A stretch of DNA of 64,000 nt, from NCBI GenBank assembly GCA_937876245.1, contig CALEGP010000033.1, positions 1-64,000 on the forward strand. Reading direction: 5' to 3'. A program made the position numbers and the translations under genes. This document shows, one piece after another, positions 36,199 through 45,873 of the stretch (within the stretch, counting starts at the first letter, position 1; each line of letters starts with the position of its first letter). The stretch comes from an uncultured Actinomycetes bacterium (GTDB lineage: Bacteria > Actinomycetota > Actinomycetes > Nanopelagicales > Nanopelagicaceae). The notes beneath the pieces are model-generated. The model had not been told where the DNA came from and made no database searches. It worked only from the letters and a program-made list of their open reading frames with translations.

Positions 36199-36204
36199 CC
36201 AGTT

Positions 36205-36210
36205 AGCGTA
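36205..36210 (-). promoter_or_regulatory. -10 box for ctaB
   Basis: On the minus strand TACGCT ends 6 nt before the ctaB ATG at 36198, in the short gap after the dacB-like gene. Confidence 0.42.
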
Positions 36211-36220
36211 CCGAAGCTTT

Positions 36221-37339
36221 CTATGCAGGCCTGGCTACTGTTGCCAACATTTTGTCAATTGTTTGCCTTGCAAGCTCGCGAGAACTCTCCGTCGGCTTAA
36301 TATGATTTGCAATTACGGCAAATATATACTCGTTATTTTCTACTTCAACATATCCAGCCAAAGATACCGAGGTATTTATCCAGCCTGTTTTAGCCCTAAC
36401 TAACTTTGCTGCGGATTTTCCAGACTTCTTAAAACGATTTACCAAAGTTCCGCTTTTTCCGGCAACGGGCAACCCATCATAAATTGCCTGAAATTGCGGC
36501 TCAATTCTAATTTTCCATAGTAACTCGGCGACTGTCCGTACCGAAACTCGATTTCCATGTGAAAGCCCACTTCCATCTTTAACACGTAAACCTGTCGAAC
36601 CGACTCCTAGGCCACTTAAAGTCTGAACAAATGCCTGGTTCATTCCTCGACTACCTCTAGGAAATCCCATTTCTTTTGCTGAAATTCTAGCCAGTCGATC
36701 GGCTAAAGTATTATCGCTCCAAAGCAGGGTGAAGCCAATTATTTCACTGAGTAGAGGTGATCTAATTCCAGCTAATTGTGAAACTCCAGATAATTTATTT
36801 ACTTGGGATTGAGAAATCCATTTAAATTTATATTTCTTACCATAAAAAGCCCGCAAATTTTTTATATCTTTTTCAAACAGGCCATGGTATTTAATTCTGA
36901 CAGCTCGAGCTCCTTGGCTTGCTTGATTCATAACACTTATTAGTTTGGGAGAAAAACCACGATTAAACTTCTTTGCACTTGCCGAACTGGTCGTTAGCCA
37001 AGGGTCATGCTCGCCGAGTAAAAGAAAGGTATCTGCCTCCGAAGTGGCATTTATGCTCGTTTTAAATCGCTTCTCTTCACCAAAGGCGCTTAGCGCAGTA
37101 ACTGACGAGACGAGTTTTAAGACCGAAGCAGGTGCTCTCGGAATATCAGCTCCGCTCGAAAATATTTCTGTCTGTGTTACTGGGTCAATCACTAAAATTC
37201 CAGACTTGGCAAGCATTGAGGATCTAGCAAATTTTTTAAAGGCATTGGGAACTGAAGTAGCATTTGCCGGGGAAATGACAATTAGTACTAGCGAAATCAT
37301 CGCTATTAAAGCAACTGGAATAGTTACACCTTTGCGCAT
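36221..37339 (-). CDS. dacB: D-alanyl-D-alanine carboxypeptidase/endopeptidase (PBP4-like, family S13)
   Basis: This is a predicted exported penicillin-binding protein that trims or cuts peptidoglycan cross-links. It has a signal peptide (about residues 1-27), the nucleophile SxxK motif ASVLKL with Ser72 and Lys75, an SxN motif in WSDNTLADRL, and a KSG triad in GKSGTLVNRF in place of KTG. At 372 residues it is short for S13, so the extra inserted domains are reduced. In mycobacteria the homologue Rv3627c also lies near tilS and hpt, which supports the identification. AAGGGG precedes the ATG. Confidence 0.88.
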   Translation of the reverse strand: MRKGVTIPVALIAMISLVLIVISPANATSVPNAFKKFARSSMLAKSGILVIDPVTQTEIFSSGADIPRAPASVLKLVSSVTALSAFGEEKRFKTSINATSEADTFLLLGEHDPWLTTSSASAKKFNRGFSPKLISVMNQASQGARAVRIKYHGLFEKDIKNLRAFYGKKYKFKWISQSQVNKLSGVSQLAGIRSPLLSEIIGFTLLWSDNTLADRLARISAKEMGFPRGSRGMNQAFVQTLSGLGVGSTGLRVKDGSGLSHGNRVSVRTVAELLWKIRIEPQFQAIYDGLPVAGKSGTLVNRFKKSGKSAAKLVRAKTGWINTSVSLAGYVEVENNEYIFAVIANHIKPTESSRELARQTIDKMLATVARPA

Positions 37340-37346
37340 TGTGAAA

Positions 37347-38237
37347 TTATCCCCTTACCTTTCTTTTCAAGCGACCTTGAGAAGTAGCAGCACCGAGTAG
37401 AACAATGGCTCCTCCTAGTGGTTCATGCCAAGAAATTTTCTCACCCAAAAAAACCCAGCCTACAAAGACTGCCACAACTGGAGTCAAATAAGTTACTGAA
37501 CTGGCAATCGAACTTCCAGCCCGTTCCACTATCTGAAAATTCCAAATATAAGCGATACCGCTTCCAAATACCCCAAGTGCGACCATAGCAAATACAGGGC
37601 CCATCCGATATTCATCTTTTGCGATTCCATTCATCAAGTAGAAAGGCAGGAGCGTGATTGCAGCGGCAGTTACCTGCCCTGCGGCAAGGGATTCGGCGCG
37701 CAGATTCAGAGGCGTTAGATATTTTCGAATGATTGGAAAAGAAAGTCCATAACAAGTGATTGCGGCGAGTAGGGCAACAGAGCCACTTATTGAATTAGAT
37801 CCAATCCCCTTCCAGATACCCAGAACTGTTAAAACTCCAATACCGCCGAGAGAGAGACCTAATATTTGGTGCAGGGCGATTTTCTCTGACCTAAAAAAGA
37901 ATAGAATAAAAATCAAAGTGGATAAAGGAGTGCAGGCGTTAATTATTCCTGCCAGAACTGAAGTGACTCTCTGCTCGGCGTAGGCAAATAAAACACCTGG
38001 GAAAACATTTAGCAGTAGCGAAACAATCCATAAAACGAACCAAGTTCGACGATCGCTAGGAAGTGAAATACCTCTTATTTTGATTATTAAAAGAAGTATC
38101 ATCGCGCCGAGCGCGCAACGACCAAAAGCGACCCCCACTGGAGTTAGAAATTCAAGCCCAAGTTTTATAAATATGAAGGAACATCCCCAAACAATTCCTA
38201 GCGCTAGGTATATTGGGAGCCAGGATTTTTGCTTCAT
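37347..38237 (-). CDS. EamA/DMT family transporter
   Basis: This is a drug/metabolite transporter superfamily protein with two EamA repeats and about ten membrane helices. I chose ATG 38237 (MKQKSWLPIYL), 296 residues, because AGAGGGAGT lies just upstream and the preceding 37 codons of the open frame are hydrophilic and overlap the divergent methyltransferase gene. The first repeat begins GIVWGCSFIFIKLG, a typical EamA start. Substrates of this family range from amino acids to nucleobases, and none can be inferred. Confidence 0.87.
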   Translation of the reverse strand: MKQKSWLPIYLALGIVWGCSFIFIKLGLEFLTPVGVAFGRCALGAMILLLIIKIRGISLPSDRRTWFVLWIVSLLLNVFPGVLFAYAEQRVTSVLAGIINACTPLSTLIFILFFFRSEKIALHQILGLSLGGIGVLTVLGIWKGIGSNSISGSVALLAAITCYGLSFPIIRKYLTPLNLRAESLAAGQVTAAAITLLPFYLMNGIAKDEYRMGPVFAMVALGVFGSGIAYIWNFQIVERAGSSIASSVTYLTPVVAVFVGWVFLGEKISWHEPLGGAIVLLGAATSQGRLKRKVRG

Positions 38238-38249
38238 GGCAACTCCCTC

Positions 38250-38255
38250 TAATGT
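38250..38255 (+). promoter_or_regulatory. -10 box for the SpoU methyltransferase
   Basis: TAATGT ends 6 nt before the ATG at 38262. It lies in a gap of only 24 nt between two divergent genes, so any upstream promoter elements overlap the EamA transporter coding region. Confidence 0.4.
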
Positions 38256-38261
38256 TTGGGT

Positions 38262-38897
38262 ATGACTACTGCTGAAATTGGACCTGGTGAATTCTATCCA
38301 GTCGTTGGTGTTGGCCCTCATCCCCAACCTTGGCCAGTCGGAGAGCAATATGACCCAGAATTGCTGGCAAACGGAGATCGCCGAAATGTATTAGATCATT
38401 ACCGTTACTGGAGTGTTGCAGCAATTGTCGAGGATTTAGACACTAAGCGACATGATTTACAAATTGGGATTGAAAATTGGCAACATGATTTGAATATTGG
38501 TTCAGTCGTAAGAACAGCCAACGCATTTAACGTTTCTAAAGTCCATATAGTTGGAAAGCGTGATTGGAACAAGCGCGGAGCAATGGTTACGGATAAATAT
38601 TTACAGGTTCTACATCATCCGACTGTTGCCGATTTTAAAATTTGGTGCGATGAAAATGCAGTTCCGATTATTGGGATTGACAATTTACCCATTTCCAAAG
38701 AGCTAGAAACTTCTAGGATACCTAAGAAGTGTGTTCTATTTTTTGGTCAAGAGGGCTCGGGGATGTCTGATGAGGCGGTTGAAATTTGCCAGACTGTTTT
38801 AGCTATTAGGCAATATGGTTCGACAAGATCGATGAATGCATCTGCCGCAGGCGCCATCGCTATGTATGCCTGGGCAATGCAACACCTAAATAATTAA
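38262..38897 (+). CDS. SpoU-family (TrmH) RNA methyltransferase
   Basis: This is an AdoMet-dependent RNA 2'-O-methyltransferase of the SPOUT class. Its three motifs are present: NIGSVVRTANAF (motif 1), FFGQEGSGMSDEAVE (motif 2) and RSMNASAAGAIAMYAW (motif 3, which forms the AdoMet knot). The 211-residue protein has an unusual N-terminal stretch rich in Pro/Gly/Trp (residues 1-30) before a helical segment. The ATG at 38262 is preferred over the TTG at 38256. The target RNA is unknown. The 3' end overlaps the convergent TPR gene by 4 nt. Confidence 0.9.
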   Translation: MTTAEIGPGEFYPVVGVGPHPQPWPVGEQYDPELLANGDRRNVLDHYRYWSVAAIVEDLDTKRHDLQIGIENWQHDLNIGSVVRTANAFNVSKVHIVGKRDWNKRGAMVTDKYLQVLHHPTVADFKIWCDENAVPIIGIDNLPISKELETSRIPKKCVLFFGQEGSGMSDEAVEICQTVLAIRQYGSTRSMNASAAGAIAMYAWAMQHLNN

Positions 38898-39826
38898 GCT
38901 TCCTTAATTACCTCTGCAACCGCTTTAATCCGACGGCGAATTTCTTTTGCTTCTTCCATTCTTCCGAGTGATTGCAGAAGGTCAGCCATTCGATTTTCGA
39001 TTTCCAAAATAAATTCAAAATCTTTATTTTCATTATCCGTCGCAACTTCGAGAACACGATCTAAAGTATTAAGGCCATCTTCCTTGAGATTGCAGAGAAT
39101 TTGCGCCTTTCCAAGTTCAAGTAATGAATAAGTCTCGCGATAATGATCGTGAGCGGTAACAAAAACATCAAGCGAGCGTTGTGCGGCGGCGAGTGCGCCA
39201 TCACCGTCACCAATCTCATTTAGGCAGTGGGCAATTTTTTGATCGCATCTCGCGACGTTAATTACCTCTTTTAATTTCTTAAATAAGTCTCGAGCTTCCT
39301 GAAAAGACTCTAGCGCTTGGCCATAATTCTTTAATTCGCGTTCGGCGCATCCAATTAAATGTAAATCGTTAGCGGCACCGCTGTCATTTCCATCTACTAA
39401 ATGTTCTTGAACACAATCTGTCATACATCCGATTGTCTTCTCGTACTCTTTCGAGGAGAACCACCATTCGCCCAGAGTGCAGGCCAGCTCGATTGCCAGC
39501 GGAGACTTAGATTCACGAAGCAGCTCGACAGCTTTGCTCATTGCAGTCGCGGCTTCGGTCATTCTCTTTAACTGATTTAAGTTATAGCCAATTGCTGAAT
39601 AAGCCTGGGCCAGTCCATCGGTCGGAACAACTGAGCCAAGTGCAGCATAAATATCACGGGCAGTTTCTGCCAGTGCAAGGGCTTCGTCATATTGGCCACG
39701 AGCATAAATCCGAGCGCTCAGCTCGTAATAGGTATTGGCTCGGTCTAGACCTTGGGTTTCTGGGATGCGCTCCCAGAGCATTTCCTCGGTGACAATATCT
39801 TCTGTGGAATCCTCATCATCACTCAT
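38894..39826 (-). CDS. Tetratricopeptide repeat protein
   Basis: From ATG 39826 (MSDDEDSTEDIVTEE) this is a 310-residue acidic, soluble protein made of about seven helical TPR pairs. Repeats such as YYELSARIYARGQYDEALALAE and QAYSAIGYNLNQLKRMTEAA are clear. It has no enzyme domain, signal peptide or membrane helix. The start is supported by TAGAGT 7 nt upstream and by the fact that the longer frame overlaps the divergent guaB1 gene. It probably acts as a protein-interaction scaffold; the partner is unknown. Confidence 0.82.
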   Translation of the reverse strand: MSDDEDSTEDIVTEEMLWERIPETQGLDRANTYYELSARIYARGQYDEALALAETARDIYAALGSVVPTDGLAQAYSAIGYNLNQLKRMTEAATAMSKAVELLRESKSPLAIELACTLGEWWFSSKEYEKTIGCMTDCVQEHLVDGNDSGAANDLHLIGCAERELKNYGQALESFQEARDLFKKLKEVINVARCDQKIAHCLNEIGDGDGALAAAQRSLDVFVTAHDHYRETYSLLELGKAQILCNLKEDGLNTLDRVLEVATDNENKDFEFILEIENRMADLLQSLGRMEEAKEIRRRIKAVAEVIKEA

Positions 39827-39833
39827 GCCAATG

Positions 39834-39839
39834 ACTCTA
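39834..39839 (-). promoter_or_regulatory. -10 box for the TPR gene
   Basis: On the minus strand TAGAGT ends 7 nt before the ATG at 39826. It is the same hexamer and gap as upstream of tilS. Confidence 0.42.
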
Positions 39840-39871
39840 GCAATACCTTCCGATATCCGCACGGGCAGGGG

Positions 39872-41316
<1,445 letters not shown>

Positions 41317-41317
41317 T

Positions 41318-41548
41318 TTAATCTATTTCTCGTTTAGGGTCGTCGCTTTCATCCCAATCTTCCTGCGGCTGCCCAAGCTTCCAATACATGTAATAAATAA
41401 ATAGTCCGAAAAATGGCCATTCAAAAACATAGAGCCAGGCGCGTTCTTTTCCATCGAGAGCTCGGGAGAATTCTAAAAGTCCCATAATTAAACAGATTGG
41501 GATAAACACAAGTAACCATTTACGTTTTGGCTCAACTTCTCTAGTCAT
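41318..41548 (-). CDS. Small membrane protein downstream of ctaG-like gene
   Basis: This 76-residue protein has two hydrophobic helices (about residues 10-28 and 38-57) and a very acidic tail (QPQEDWDESDDPKREID). It overlaps the end of the CtaG-like gene by 8 nt and is therefore translated with it. I recognise no family. Its position suggests a small accessory factor for oxidase assembly, but this is inference from context only. Confidence 0.7.
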   Translation of the reverse strand: MTREVEPKRKWLLVFIPICLIMGLLEFSRALDGKERAWLYVFEWPFFGLFIYYMYWKLGQPQEDWDESDDPKREID

Positions 41549-42320
41549 CAGCGCCCTCTATTGCTTTTTCATTTGCAATCCAATCACTGGCCGCCAGTGC
41601 GATCCAAGCCGCATCAATTAGCATCCCCATAGCCCACATAATGGCGCCACCTCGGCGTTGATCCGCAATTCCAGTTGCCATACTTACTCCATCTGGGAGG
41701 TGATGTAATATTTTATTTCCAGAATACAAAAAGAAACCGGTCATAGTTTCAGGAAGCATCATTGCAAATAAAGAAAGCACTCTTGCCGCATAGGAAACAT
41801 TAAAGGGTTGGGGATTTCCAGACATGACTGGGTAGTAATAAATAAATCCCCCTACTAAAAAGAGAATTAGTTCAAACATGTGAGCATTTGGGTCTGTCAT
41901 TCCAGCATCTGCCAGTGGCGAGAAATGTGTGATGATTAAAACAGATAGGAAAACCACAAAACCAACCTCTGGCCTGAAGAGTTGTTTGATTAGGACATTG
42001 CCACCAATTGCCCGAGCGAACTTTCTTGCCTTTGGGTCTTTGGAGTTCACCAAAATCTTGATAGGGGAACCCAGAACAATCAAGGGAGAAACAAGCATCA
42101 TGAGGCCAACGTGCTGAATCATATGAATCCAGAAACTCGAGAGCGCGGCGTGGGAAATTGGGCCAACTAAGAGCAGAAAGGCCAGTCCCATCCCAGTATA
42201 GAAAGAGATCTGCCTCAGGGTTGAGACCCCGTGAGTTCTAGGTTTCTCCCTGAAATACCAGGTGGTCTTGGCGATTAACGCTATGGCGAAGAAAAGGTCC
42301 CAAACTGGGTTTAGCCCCAT
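41541..42320 (-). CDS. ctaG: CtaG-like cytochrome c oxidase assembly protein (caa3_CtaG family)
   Basis: This is a multi-pass membrane protein of 259 residues with about seven helices, matching the caa3_CtaG family required for copper delivery or assembly of caa3-type oxidases in Bacillus. Candidate metal-binding residues in membrane segments include His in SSFWIHMIQHVGLMML and IITHFSPLAD, and Met-rich stretches (FAMMLPETMTGFFLYSG). It diverges from the cupredoxin-ctaCDE operon across a 165-nt gap carrying a strong dyad, so both sides may be controlled together. Confidence 0.87.
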   Translation of the reverse strand: MGLNPVWDLFFAIALIAKTTWYFREKPRTHGVSTLRQISFYTGMGLAFLLLVGPISHAALSSFWIHMIQHVGLMMLVSPLIVLGSPIKILVNSKDPKARKFARAIGGNVLIKQLFRPEVGFVVFLSVLIITHFSPLADAGMTDPNAHMFELILFLVGGFIYYYPVMSGNPQPFNVSYAARVLSLFAMMLPETMTGFFLYSGNKILHHLPDGVSMATGIADQRRGGAIMWAMGMLIDAAWIALAASDWIANEKAIEGADD

Positions 42321-42411
42321 TGATCACACCGATTTCTCATAATTTTCCCGACATTTTGCCATAAAAGTGTTCCGATATCCTACCTATACCCCTACCATAT
42401 TGACCATTGTA

Positions 42412-42430
42412 TGACCTGGACCACAGGTCA
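42412..42430. promoter_or_regulatory. Operator-like inverted repeat TGACCTG-N5-CAGGTCA
   Basis: A perfect 7-bp inverted repeat, TGACCTG GACCA CAGGTCA, sits in the 165-nt gap between divergent ctaG-like and cupredoxin-ctaCDE genes. A TTGACC hexamer lies at 42400-42405, but no good -10 follows at 16-18 nt. The dyad is more G+C-rich than its flanks. It is a plausible binding site for a dimeric regulator of oxidase expression. I recognise no named consensus. Confidence 0.55.
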
Positions 42431-42485
42431 GAACAACCACAAATGCAAAACTAAATAGGGACTAAATAAGGGAAGGCTAAAACAT

Positions 42486-43220
42486 ATGGCTAAATCTAAT
42501 ATGACGGCGGGAAAAAGGGCGGCGAGCGCAATTCTTGCAACCGCACTTTCGATCTCCGTCGTTGTTGGCGTTGGCGTGACGCTTAATAAATTCAGCGCAG
42601 ATCCAAATGGCAAGTTATTTGCGACCAAAGAAGCAGACACGATAAATGTCGATGGCAAAGAATATCCAAAGGCTTCCCTAACAATGGGCGTCTATGCCGA
42701 TACTGAGCAGGCGCACGCAGATGGATTCACTGGAATGAAAAATGATTGGGTTCAATATGGGCCTTCAAATCATTTAGTACTCCCAGCAAATACTTACATC
42801 ACAATGACCATCCATGGTTATGACGGCGGCGAAGAACTCAACAATCCATTCTTCGGAAAAGTTATGGGCACGGTAAGTGGTACTGTAAATATTGACGGTG
42901 TGGAATATGACTCCTTGCCTTACAATAAAATTCAGCACACTTGGACCTTGCACGGAATACCTCAATCAACACAGGATCCTTTATTTGTCAGTGTTCCTCT
43001 ACTCCGAGTTGAAGAAGATGACGAAATTGGTTGGGTGCCAACTGAAGACCCAATTACAAATTTCAAAGGTCACACAATTACCTTCTCGTTCTTAACTAAG
43101 GGCGCCGGCGAATATGTTTGGAACTGCGAATTTCCTTGTGGTGACGATACTTACGCCAAATTCGGTGCAGCTATGAGCGGATATGGTTATATGTCTGGGA
43201 AGGTTACGGTCACAGCATGA
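42486..43220 (+). CDS. Cupredoxin-domain protein, oxidase-associated
   Basis: This 244-residue protein has one N-terminal membrane anchor (about residues 12-33) and an extracytoplasmic cupredoxin-like beta domain. Potential copper ligands are His151 or His156 (HTWTLHGI), Cys214 and Cys218 (CEFPC) and Met230 or Met236. The C-x3-C spacing recalls the CuA loop of oxidase subunit II, but the CuA histidine four residues after the second Cys is absent (Thr222). It overlaps ctaC by 4 nt as first gene of the operon, with GGGAAGG upstream. It may be a copper chaperone or an electron carrier to the oxidase. Confidence 0.8.
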   Translation: MAKSNMTAGKRAASAILATALSISVVVGVGVTLNKFSADPNGKLFATKEADTINVDGKEYPKASLTMGVYADTEQAHADGFTGMKNDWVQYGPSNHLVLPANTYITMTIHGYDGGEELNNPFFGKVMGTVSGTVNIDGVEYDSLPYNKIQHTWTLHGIPQSTQDPLFVSVPLLRVEEDDEIGWVPTEDPITNFKGHTITFSFLTKGAGEYVWNCEFPCGDDTYAKFGAAMSGYGYMSGKVTVTA

Positions 43221-44014
43221 GCCAAAATGACAATCTAGATTTAAAGCCAGTACCGGGAGAACGACTTAAGAAATTTTTAAGACGCTCAGATGTATTACAA
43301 TCAACTCTTTTCGGTCTGATCATCACGGGCGTGTTCATAATTCTTGGTGGTAAGTACTACCCAGAGTGGATGCCTGCAGCCATGAGTACCGACATGAAAG
43401 CAATAGTGAAGTTAATGACGGTCTTCACTTGGATCTCAGCCCCAGTTTGTGGAGTTGTTTTAGGAATTGCTCTCTACTCATTCCTAAATCGCCACAAGGG
43501 CGATACTCCACCACCTGACGGCCCAGCAACACGAACTAATGGACCAGTCGTACTTCTCTGGTCAGTTGTTACAAGTGCGCTTGCGCTCGTTGCAGTTCTT
43601 TATGGATTGACCGAGCAGAATTCAACATCGCTTGCTTCGGCAAGAAATGCTGAAGATGCGATGGTGGTTAACGTAATTGGTTCACAATGGGCATGGTCGT
43701 TTGACTATCCAGAGTATGGAATTTCTTCTCACGAATTAATGTTGCCAATTGATCGCCCGGTTTCATTCAAAGTTGTATCGGTTGATGTAAACCACTCATT
43801 CTGGCCAGTTCAACTTGGCGTCAAGGTTGATGCTAATAAATTGGCTGAAACTCTTGCTGATACCACTCCAACTAAGTTAGGCGAATTTGATGTTAAGTGC
43901 GCAGAGCTTTGCGGGCTTTACCACGCTTACATGGAAACCACCGGTGAAGTAATGACTGAAGAAGATTTCAATAGTTGGGTATCAACTCAAGACGGAGATA
44001 GGAACACCAAATGA
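43217..44014 (+). CDS. ctaC: Cytochrome c oxidase subunit II
   Basis: Subunit II receives electrons from cytochrome c through the binuclear CuA centre. The 265-residue protein has three hydrophobic segments (about residues 28-47, 65-88 and 110-130) and an extracytoplasmic CuA domain. The aromatic SQWAWSFDYP patch is present and the CuA loop CAELCGLYHAYM supplies both Cys, His and Met in canonical spacing. Three N-terminal helices is one more than the usual two. There is no lipobox and no fused haem c domain. It is coupled by 4-nt overlaps to the cupredoxin and ctaD genes. Confidence 0.95.
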   Translation: MSQNDNLDLKPVPGERLKKFLRRSDVLQSTLFGLIITGVFIILGGKYYPEWMPAAMSTDMKAIVKLMTVFTWISAPVCGVVLGIALYSFLNRHKGDTPPPDGPATRTNGPVVLLWSVVTSALALVAVLYGLTEQNSTSLASARNAEDAMVVNVIGSQWAWSFDYPEYGISSHELMLPIDRPVSFKVVSVDVNHSFWPVQLGVKVDANKLAETLADTTPTKLGEFDVKCAELCGLYHAYMETTGEVMTEEDFNSWVSTQDGDRNTK

Positions 44015-45873
44015 CAACTCTTGATAGCCAAGTAGGATCTCGGGCAATTCCGAATCCAAAGAACAGTTTAATTACTAAATTAAATGCTGGAACAGGTTTA
44101 ATTGTTGGAATCCTTTTTGCAATTGGAACTTACAAAGGACTTTCCAACACACTAGATACCAGTGTTTATCACCTTCACAATCAAGTCTTGCTCGCCACTA
44201 TGTTTATGTGGAGCATCGGCTTTCTTGTTGGAATTGGTGCATTCATCGGACCTGTTCGTTGGTTGGTTGGAAAAGACCTAACAGCTGAAGAGCAGCTCTA
44301 TATGGCTGGTGACGGGCAAGGAATATCTCGTTACTTTAAATATTGCACTGACCATAAAGTGGTTGGAATCCAATACCTGTGGGGCGTAATCACGCTGCTT
44401 GCCGTTGGTGGCAGCATGGCGATGATGATCCGTACCGACCTGTTTAACTCAGGCGGCCACTTCGTCACTGCTCCTATCTACAACTCACTTGTTGGTCTTC
44501 ACGGAATCACCATGATTATCGCGTTGATTATTGTTGCAACTGGACCATTCGGTAACTACATCATGCCAATCATGATCGGTGCTGCTGATATGGCATTCCC
44601 CCGCTTAAATGCTCTTTCTTGGTGGGTTCTTGCTACCGCAATCCCAGTACTTTGCAGCGCTTGGTTCCTAGGAGGAATTCCAACTGGTTGGACAGCTTAT
44701 GCGCCACTTAGCGTTCAGGCCGGTCCAGGAATGAACGCTTTCTTGGCAACAATCATTATCTTCGCTGTTTCTACTGCAGTTGCTGGTATGAATATCACGG
44801 CAACTGTCATAACAATGCGTGCGAAAGGAATGTCTTGGAACCGTGTGCCAATTTTCGTAATTGGTGCCACAGTTTCTGTTGCCCTTGCAATCCCAGCATT
44901 CCCAACATTTATGGTGGCAATGATTCAGACTGCGATGGATCGCTCATTCATGACTGGGTTTTTTGATGCAAATGTCGGCGGCACTGGCTGGCTATATGCG
45001 CACCTATTCTGGATTATGGGCCACCCTGAGGTCTACGTAATCCTTGTTCCTGGTGTTGCGATTATTATGGAAATTGTTCCGGTTTTTGTAAGAAAACCAC
45101 TCTTCTCATATACCGCAGCTGTTGTCGGATTTGCCGGAATCGCCGGACTTTCAGTTCTGGTTTGGGCACACCACATGTATATGTCAGGCTGGATGCCAAT
45201 GCTAAACGGACCTTTCATGGTTACAACAGAAATGATTTCAGTTCCGACTGGACTTATCTTCCTCGTAATTCTTGGAACTCTTTGGAACGGCAAGCCTTGG
45301 CTTAAAGTTCCCATGCTTGGTGCCTACGCCTTCTTGTGGAACATGCTTATCGGTGGCATAACCGGCTTGTACCTCTCAGATGTTCCGGCCGATCAATATC
45401 TACATGGTTCAATGTATGTAACTGCACACTTTCATTACACGCTAATGGGCGCAGCACTTACTGGAGCCGTTGCAGGTTTGGTTTACTGGTATCCAAAGAT
45501 GACTGGTCACATGTTAAATGAGCGCGCAAGTTACGTTTCATTCTGGCTAATCCAAATCGGCTTCCAGATTCTCTATCTCGGCATGTTTATTGCCGGTTCA
45601 GAAGGACAACCACGACGCGTAGCTGACTATGCATCTGAATTCATTAACTCCAACAGAATAAGCACAGTCGGTGCTTACACAGTTGGAATTGGATTCATAA
45701 TTCTTCTCTGGGCTGTTGTTCACTCATGGCGCCACGGAAAGATAGCGCCTATGAACCCATGGGGCGCAAAGACTCTGGAATGGACTGTTCCTTATCCTGT
45801 TCCACTAACTAACTTCGATACCCCACCAGTTGTAACAAGTGATCCTTATGGATACGGAAGGAGTGCAAAATAA
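44011..45873 (+). CDS. ctaD: Cytochrome c oxidase subunit I (haem-copper catalytic subunit)
   Basis: Subunit I holds the low-spin haem and the haem a3-CuB centre where O2 is reduced and protons are pumped. The 620-residue protein has the family membrane helices. GHPEVYVILVPG carries the CuB His and the cross-linked Tyr (A1-type), WAHHMYMSG the two further CuB histidines, and AHFHYTLMGA the haem ligands. Codon usage is visibly enriched in C- and T-ending optimal codons, consistent with high expression. It overlaps ctaC by 4 nt and ctaE by 1 nt. Confidence 0.97.
   Translation: MTTLDSQVGSRAIPNPKNSLITKLNAGTGLIVGILFAIGTYKGLSNTLDTSVYHLHNQVLLATMFMWSIGFLVGIGAFIGPVRWLVGKDLTAEEQLYMAGDGQGISRYFKYCTDHKVVGIQYLWGVITLLAVGGSMAMMIRTDLFNSGGHFVTAPIYNSLVGLHGITMIIALIIVATGPFGNYIMPIMIGAADMAFPRLNALSWWVLATAIPVLCSAWFLGGIPTGWTAYAPLSVQAGPGMNAFLATIIIFAVSTAVAGMNITATVITMRAKGMSWNRVPIFVIGATVSVALAIPAFPTFMVAMIQTAMDRSFMTGFFDANVGGTGWLYAHLFWIMGHPEVYVILVPGVAIIMEIVPVFVRKPLFSYTAAVVGFAGIAGLSVLVWAHHMYMSGWMPMLNGPFMVTTEMISVPTGLIFLVILGTLWNGKPWLKVPMLGAYAFLWNMLIGGITGLYLSDVPADQYLHGSMYVTAHFHYTLMGAALTGAVAGLVYWYPKMTGHMLNERASYVSFWLIQIGFQILYLGMFIAGSEGQPRRVADYASEFINSNRISTVGAYTVGIGFIILLWAVVHSWRHGKIAPMNPWGAKTLEWTVPYPVPLTNFDTPPVVTSDPYGYGRSAK

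Noticed and set aside
38238-38348. Longer N-terminus for the EamA transporter
   Set aside because: The added 37 residues are hydrophilic and lie over the start of the divergent SpoU gene, while a strong Shine-Dalgarno precedes ATG 38237.
42400-42428. A standard promoter TTGACC plus -10 over the oxidase dyad
   Set aside because: At 16-18 nt from TTGACC there is only CACAGG/ACAGGT, which does not resemble a -10 box, so the dyad is reported without an assigned promoter.
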